From positions 1 through 25,275 of the IMG/VR virus record IMGVR_UViG_3300031885_000107: 25,275 bases of DNA; one strand, written 5' to 3'. Numbering within the stretch: the first letter of the stretch is position 1; every line of letters starts with the position of its first letter. This document shows positions 21,921-25,275 of this stretch, piece after piece. A program made the translations under genes and the position numbers. The notes under the pieces are model-generated. The model was not told the DNA's origin. It ran no database searches and saw only the letters and a list, made by a program, of their open reading frames with translations. This DNA is from a virus.

Positions 21921-22624
21921 CAATTCGATTTGACAATCCGCTCAGAATGGTCCGAGAGCTCAAGGGAGCTCCACTATCGATCCTCTGGGTCCTGTTTTAT
22001 GCTCAGCAAAGGGTCTCTCAGGAATTCCTCGAGAGATCGACTGGATACTCAGATAAACCGGTGAGCCAGGCGCTGGCCTATTTGGAAGAGATCGGACTGG
22101 TCAATCATACCCGATCAGGCTGGGCTCTTATTCAGGATAATCAGAATCAGCTGCCTTTACCATTGGCCCTGGAGGGAGGTCCTGGACGTGCAGCTCCAGA
22201 GCCAAGGGAACTGGCGCTCGAAGAGCCGGCAGTTCAGGCAGATCCTGAAAATAAGGATCCTGAATCCGGAGTGAGTCGGAATAATTCCGACTCTCTTATT
22301 ACTACTACTTTAATTAATAATGATTTAATTGATTCAGTAGTAGTAATAAGTAATAATGCGGAAAATCGGAGAAATTCCGACTTCGAAGCCAACTTGGAAG
22401 AATTTAAACAGCAGGGGATCGGAAGAAATCCGCGAACTGAGGCGCTGGCAAGGATGAGCCACGTCAACCCGGGGTATATCTGTGCCCACTTGAAGTGTCT
22501 GAAGAAAAAGGATTCCAAGGGGCTGGCGATCATGCGAATGGAGCAGGGAGAGGATCCTCCGAAAACATCGATCGAGCTAACTGATGCTGAAAAAAGGGCG
22601 AAATATGGAGAGTGGGAGCAATGA
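21917..22624 (+). CDS. Replication initiation protein with N-terminal winged helix
   Basis: A 235-residue protein; ATG 21917 overlaps the previous stop (ATGA). Residues 15-75 form a winged helix (SILWVLFYAQQRVSQEFLER ... VSQALAYLEEIGLVNHTRSG) as in phage replication initiators and primosome loaders. Residues 85-165 are a Pro/Glu- then Asn/Ser-rich linker. Residues 170-235 are a helical C-terminal domain with EEFKQQGIGRNPRTEALARM and YICAHLKCLKKKD. The linker DNA holds a dense set of inverted repeats and AT-rich sequence, like the origin inside the lambda O gene. It is therefore likely to bind that origin and load the host helicase. No helicase or polymerase gene is in the window. A transcription factor is the main alternative. 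Confidence 0.65.
   Translation: MTIRFDNPLRMVRELKGAPLSILWVLFYAQQRVSQEFLERSTGYSDKPVSQALAYLEEIGLVNHTRSGWALIQDNQNQLPLPLALEGGPGRAAPEPRELALEEPAVQADPENKDPESGVSRNNSDSLITTTLINNDLIDSVVVISNNAENRRNSDFEANLEEFKQQGIGRNPRTEALARMSHVNPGYICAHLKCLKKKDSKGLAIMRMEQGEDPPKTSIELTDAEKRAKYGEWEQ
22273..22382. other. ori: Putative replication origin inside the initiator gene
   Basis: GAGTCGGAAT-A-ATTCCGACTC (22273-22293) is a perfect 21-bp palindrome. TTATTACTACTACT (22296-22309) and AGTAGTAGTAATAA (22336-22349) are perfect 14-bp inverted repeats around a 26-base AT-only-like core with TTAATTAA. ATTCCGACT recurs at 22374-22382 and pairs with TCGGA at 22366-22370. Iteron-like repeats, an AT-rich segment and the place in the linker of the initiator gene are all features of lambdoid-type origins. 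No DnaA box was recognised. Confidence 0.6.
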
Positions 22625-22764
22625 ACGAAGTAAATTGTAGTGAAATGCCTGTCGTTAGATACACATGGCCTTGGCAGGATGAGAAGTATGCTTGCATTGA
22701 CCATGCCATTAGATTAGCGGATATTGCGAATGCGCTCGGATTTCATTTGCAGTTTATTCCATGA
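22621..22764 (+). CDS. 47-residue hypothetical protein
   Basis: A small ORF joined by ATGA to the replication gene and by ATGA to the next micro-ORF. The product (MNEVNCSEMPVVRYTWPWQD ... ADIANALGFHLQFIP) has aromatic residues in the centre and a helix at the end, credible as a folded mini-protein. It falls below normal ORF cut-offs. No family recognised. Confidence 0.55.
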   Translation: MNEVNCSEMPVVRYTWPWQDEKYACIDHAIRLADIANALGFHLQFIP

Positions 22765-22823
22765 GATATCAGATTAGACGATTTCGAACGTCCCTGTTCT
22801 CAAATGGTGAAAGCAAAAAATGA
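22761..22823 (+). CDS. 20-residue basic micro-ORF
   Basis: The ORF begins in the previous stop (ATGA) and ends in the next start (ATGA). The product MRYQIRRFRTSLFSNGESKK is strongly basic. It may be only a bridge that hands ribosomes to the next gene; exact overlap at both ends argues against random occurrence. Confidence 0.35.
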   Translation: MRYQIRRFRTSLFSNGESKK

Positions 22824-23059
22824 TTAAAATAGTTTGCGAGTGCGGACATGGGATAGATGCCCATAATGATAGGTGCTATAGTATTAAGGCAAGGAGAGAT
22901 CTCATGGATTTCTGGTGGGGATTGGTGATCGGGTTATTTTGTGGAGCTAATATCGGTCTATTGGTGATTGGTTTATGTTTGGCAGCTCAAAAAGGGGACC
23001 GGATGAGTCATTATGGAAATGGATTAAACGATGGAGATAATCGAGATCAAAAATATTAA
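22820..23059 (+). CDS. Small membrane protein with Cys-rich N-terminus and possible internal start
   Basis: A 79-residue protein. Residues 1-28 carry CECGHGIDAHNDRC, a small metal-site-like motif. Residues 30-55 are one transmembrane helix (FWWGLVIGLFCGANIGLLVI), and the tail is polar. In-frame ATG 22904 is preceded by AAGGAGAG, a better ribosome site than that of ATG 22820, so a 51-residue membrane form lacking the Cys motif is probably made too. The 22820 start is coupled to the upstream micro-ORF (ATGA). Short phage membrane proteins of the form FWxGLxxGLFxGAN are common, but their role is not known. Confidence 0.6.
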   Translation: MIKIVCECGHGIDAHNDRCYSIKARRDLMDFWWGLVIGLFCGANIGLLVIGLCLAAQKGDRMSHYGNGLNDGDNRDQKY

Positions 23060-23291
23060 TGAGCTGCCTCCGGAGACTTGTTTCAGAATGTATTGTGCGG
23101 AGCCATCTCCAGAGGCTGCAGCTGCAGCTGATCGTCGAAAATATGGATCTGATCCGAAAATAGTTTATCATCGGACCTGGCCCACTGGCCGATCGACTGT
23201 TTATATTCCAGTCATTCCAGCTCGAGTGGTGATCGGATCTCAAGGCCTCATAATGGATCGTAATGAGTCCCATAATGAAGCGGAAGGATAA
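23031..23291 (+). CDS. Hypothetical protein
   Basis: An 86-residue protein overlapping the previous gene by 29 bases. N-terminal part MEIIEIKNINELPPETCFRM and middle strands (PKIVYHRTWPTGRSTVYIPV) look like a small mixed alpha/beta fold. The alanine-rich segment EAAAAADRRKYG is encoded by a GCAGCTGCAGCTG repeat. No family recognised. Confidence 0.55.
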   Translation: MEIIEIKNINELPPETCFRMYCAEPSPEAAAAADRRKYGSDPKIVYHRTWPTGRSTVYIPVIPARVVIGSQGLIMDRNESHNEAEG

Positions 23292-23508
23292 ATATCTCAC
23301 ATTAGAAGATCTAGAAACGGTCGATCCTATTGATGTGACAGTCAGATTGACAAAATTATTAGGACTAATACCTTTATTTAAGTTAATCATGCTACTCGAG
23401 GATGTGATCAACGAGACTGGATACGGAGATGTGAAGATTATCGTCGCAGAAGGGAAGGTCCAGATGTTAAAGGCAGAGCATAGTTATAAATACATGCATG
23501 ACAAATAA
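23263..23508 (+). CDS. Hypothetical protein directly before the late promoter
   Basis: An 81-residue protein, mostly helical (TLEDLETVDPIDVTVRLTKL, LFKLIMLLEDVI) with a C-terminal strand. Possible starts are ATG 23263 and ATG 23275. It is the last early gene and sits immediately upstream of the late promoter, the place where lambdoid phages encode their late antiterminator Q. There is no sequence resemblance to Q, so this is only a positional candidate for the late regulator. Confidence 0.55.
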   Translation: MSPIMKRKDKYLTLEDLETVDPIDVTVRLTKLLGLIPLFKLIMLLEDVINETGYGDVKIIVAEGKVQMLKAEHSYKYMHDK

Positions 23509-23517
23509 TATTGCTGA

Positions 23518-23545
23518 TTGATTTTTTTCTGAATTAATGTATAAT
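23518..23545 (+). promoter_or_regulatory. Late (pR'-like) promoter before the lysis genes
   Basis: TTGATT (23518-23523) and TATAAT (23540-23545) with a 16-base spacer. It lies directly upstream of a very short transcribed segment that ends in a perfect terminator. Confidence 0.75.
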
Positions 23546-23550
23546 TAAAA

Positions 23551-23613
23551 GGTCTCAGAATACCATTGTTTTCTGGCGGGACCGTATCTCAAAGATACGG
23601 CCCCGCTTTTTAT
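23551..23613 (+). ncRNA. About 63-nt leader or small RNA between promoter and terminator
   Basis: From the expected start near GGTCTC (23551) to the terminator there is no ORF. The RNA resembles lambda 6S RNA in position: made from the late promoter and stopped before the lysis genes unless polymerase is modified. It might also be an independent regulatory RNA. Confidence 0.5.
23576..23613 (+). terminator. Strong intrinsic terminator before the holin gene
   Basis: A 14-position stem (GCGGG-A-CCGTATCT with AGATACGG-C-CCCGC, single A-C mismatch) with a 3-nt loop CAA, followed by TTTTTATTT. Confidence 0.9.
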
Positions 23614-23638
23614 TTAACAAAAATCAAAAGGAGCTCAA

Positions 23639-24103
23639 ATGATCAAAAATAATCGTCACTTATGGCTATTTATTGCAGTGTTATTTGTCATTTTCTCTCC
23701 TTTGAGGCATGCCCTGGCTGCCAGCCCTCCCCTGGCAGCTGGGGCAGCTTCTTTTCCAGGACCTGGAGAGATCTGGGCTGTGATTGGGCCTCGCCTGGTC
23801 GTCTTGCTGGTCCTGACCGTATTTGATTTTTTATTCGGTGTGATTCTCTCTCTTATAGGGAAGGATTTTAAGTGGGAATATTTGCTCCATTATCTTAACA
23901 CTGATATTCTGCCGATCCTGGCCTGGATAGCGATGGTTGTGATCACCCAGATCCCAGCTGAATTAATACCATCTGGAGCATTACCAGTCGTCGAATATGG
24001 CGTCTATGCGACGGTATTTCTATCGATCGCTGCCTCTCTATTTGAGCATTTTAAGACCATCGGAGTGATGACAAGTGCTCGAATCTCAGGTCCTCCAGCA
24101 TGA
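23639..24103 (+). CDS. Holin-like membrane protein
   Basis: A 154-residue membrane protein starting after AAAAGGAG. Residues 8-27 are a signal-like hydrophobic segment (WLFIAVLFVIFSPLRHALA). Further transmembrane helices lie at about 52-72, 88-104 and 118-134. The cytoplasmic loop contains SLIGKDFKWEYLLHYLNTD, typical of several phage holin families. It is followed by a coiled-coil membrane protein and the endolysin, with overlapping ends, as in a lysis cassette. Holins open the inner membrane at a set time to release the endolysin. The A-A-S sequence after residue 26 could be a signal peptidase site, which would be unusual for a holin. Confidence 0.7.
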   Translation: MIKNNRHLWLFIAVLFVIFSPLRHALAASPPLAAGAASFPGPGEIWAVIGPRLVVLLVLTVFDFLFGVILSLIGKDFKWEYLLHYLNTDILPILAWIAMVVITQIPAELIPSGALPVVEYGVYATVFLSIAASLFEHFKTIGVMTSARISGPPA

Positions 24104-24497
24104 GATTAATACCATGCCAGATGAATCAGTTGGCCGTGTAAGTAATGAATCATTAAAAGCTCAACTCCAGGGTTTGGGAGCTAAGATCGAAGATGTTAAA
24201 ACCTTATTGGTATGTTATGAGGATCGGATCCGGTCTTTAGAAAGAGCAGGTGATAAAACGACTCCTATCATCGCAAAACGCATAGAGGATCTGGAGAGTA
24301 TATCTAAGGAGCATGATATAGAGCTTAATGAGCTTAAAGACATGATCAACATCCAGGCTAAAACCGTAGATAAATTAGCCGAAAGTTTTGACACAATGCA
24401 GAAAATCTGGAAATGGGCGCTGGGGATCTTCACGGCCGTTGTGATAGCAGTGATCATCATGTTTATAACTGGCCAGGCCCAGGTGATATTTAAATGA
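24075..24497 (+). CDS. Coiled-coil protein with C-terminal membrane anchor (XhlA-like lysis accessory)
   Basis: A 140-residue protein. Residues 25-110 are a charged coiled coil (LKAQLQGLGAKIEDVKTLL, RIEDLESISKEHDIELNELK), and residues 112-132 one transmembrane helix (WKWALGIFTAVVIAVIIMFI). This is the layout of XhlA/haemolysin-type lysis accessory proteins that work with the holin. GTG 24075 has GGAG 9 bases upstream and overlaps the holin gene by 29 bases; ATG 24114 is the alternative and would start 10 bases after the holin stop. It ends in an ATGA overlap with the endolysin. Confidence 0.7.
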   Translation: MLESQVLQHEINTMPDESVGRVSNESLKAQLQGLGAKIEDVKTLLVCYEDRIRSLERAGDKTTPIIAKRIEDLESISKEHDIELNELKDMINIQAKTVDKLAESFDTMQKIWKWALGIFTAVVIAVIIMFITGQAQVIFK

Positions 24498-25275
24498 TTA
24501 ATCCTATTGGAAAAGGAATGTTTATATGGAGACTGGCCAGCTGTGCCGGTGGAGATCCGATTCGACTGGCAGCAATGGCCCAGGAGCTCAAGCTCTCCTG
24601 GATCTGCATTAAGGCAGCTGATGGGACCTATGATATGAATCAAGGGATCGGACCATCCTGGACCGGCCCAGCTCTGTTGGGACCTGCGATATCAGCTCTC
24701 CAGGCAGTGGGGATCCGGATCTGGTTATGGCAGTATATTTATGGAGCCAATCCTCTCAGGCAATCCATAGCAGTTAAAGAGGCTGAGAGAGCGGTCGAGA
24801 ATATCGATCGGTTTAAACCGGATGGATGGATCATCGATCCTGAAAAGGAATATAAACGGATTGGAGCTGCAGCTTGGGCCGATCAATATATGACGGTCCT
24901 GAGATCCAGCTGTCCGACGATCCCGATCGGTCTCTGCTCTTATCGATTCCCGACCCTCCATCCTGAGCTACCCTGGCATAATTTCCTGAGGCGTTGTCAG
25001 TTTCACGCTCCCCAGGTCTATTGGGTCGGAGCTCATAATTCAGGTGATCAGCTGGGGAGATCTGTGCGAGAGCTCAAGGCTCTGGCTGATCTGCCTGTGG
25101 TACCTGTGGGAGCTGCTTATTCTGAGGGTGGATGGACTCCGACTGTGGCTGAGCTCAACGAATTCGATCGAGTTGCTCATGCCCTCCAGATGCCAGGTGA
25201 GACCTGGTGGGAGTGGGGGGAGAATGGCCGTGGAGCTGAGTACCTCCCAGATCTGTGGGATGCAATCAAGGCTCA
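24494..25275 (+). CDS. Endolysin, TIM-barrel glycosidase-like (3' end beyond window)
   Basis: The open frame runs off the window with at least 260 residues. It starts in ATGA overlap with the previous lysis gene. N-terminal KGMFIWRLASCAGGDPIRLA, then WICIKAADGTYD, then GIRIWLWQYIYG, the acidic pair in GWIIDPEKEYK, IGLCSYRFPTLHPELPW, VYWVGAHN, LPVVPVGAAYSEGGWTPTV and WWEWGE follow the strand-by-strand order of GH25-like/TIM-barrel lysozymes. It would cut the glycan strand of the cell wall after holin action. There is no signal peptide, so it depends on the holin. A cell-wall-binding domain may follow outside the window. Confidence 0.75.
   Translation, partial: MINPIGKGMFIWRLASCAGGDPIRLAAMAQELKLSWICIKAADGTYDMNQGIGPSWTGPALLGPAISALQAVGIRIWLWQYIYGANPLRQSIAVKEAERAVENIDRFKPDGWIIDPEKEYKRIGAAAWADQYMTVLRSSCPTIPIGLCSYRFPTLHPELPWHNFLRRCQFHAPQVYWVGAHNSGDQLGRSVRELKALADLPVVPVGAAYSEGGWTPTVAELNEFDRVAHALQMPGETWWEWGENGRGAEYLPDLWDAIKA

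Noticed and set aside
22234-22704. 156-residue minus-strand ORF opposite the replication gene
   Set aside because: Antisense to a well-placed coding gene; Ser/Leu/Ile-rich shadow without a ribosome site.

Overview
The window is a continuous piece of a temperate siphovirus genome (tailed phage with a long non-contractile tail). The host is a bacterium: there are sigma70-type promoters, Shine-Dalgarno sites and a bacterial tRNA-Arg fragment. Nothing in the sequence identifies the host phylum securely. The style of the connector and repeat proteins would fit an environmental anaerobe such as a Chloroflexota member, but that is a weak guess. There is no rRNA, CRISPR array, transposase or reverse transcriptase.

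Layout. (1) 9-14337 is the rightward virion block: a 22-residue-repeat protein, a fused head-tail connector, a head-tail adaptor, the major tail protein with an Ig-like domain, a gp10-like tail protein, the tail terminator, the tail assembly chaperone, the tape measure, two distal tail/baseplate proteins, a 1134-residue tail fibre and a DUF1617-like protein. Terminase, portal, protease and capsid genes would lie to the left. (2) 14472-16320 is the integration and RNA region: a tyrosine integrase, palindromic repeats, an intact attP whose core is the 3' part of a tRNA-Arg gene flanked by matching 11-bp direct repeats, a strong terminator, an odd tRNA-like gene (anticodon GCU) and a possible small RNA complementary to that tRNA's anticodon loop. 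(3) 16320-18802 is the leftward lysogeny operon: a leaderless repressor, two small membrane proteins and a DNA methyltransferase fused to an Mrr-like nuclease. (4) 18829-23508 is the rightward early operon from a consensus promoter with a palindromic operator: Cro-like, HTH_17/excisionase-like, LexA-HTH and Lar-like zinc-ribbon proteins, a replication protein with an origin-like repeat cluster inside its gene, and several tiny genes linked by ATGA overlaps. (5) 23518-25275 is the late/lysis module: promoter, about 63-nt RNA with a perfect terminator, holin, coiled-coil membrane protein and a glycosidase-like endolysin cut by the window end. This promoter-terminator-lysis order resembles lambda pR'-tR'.

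Because attP lies between phage genes on both sides, with lysis and virion genes at opposite ends of the window, the sequence most likely represents the circular or unintegrated phage rather than a prophage junction.

A genome-scale oddity is a patchy excess of GATC, CCWGG and AGCT. By hand count, GATC occurs about once per 37-47 bp in 1258-2400, 7500-10910, 14497-15648 and 24494-25275, but only about once per 150-200 bp in 1-1250, 4440-7440 and 10920-13920. The switches fall inside open genes, which suggests mosaic exchange between host-adapted and newer DNA.
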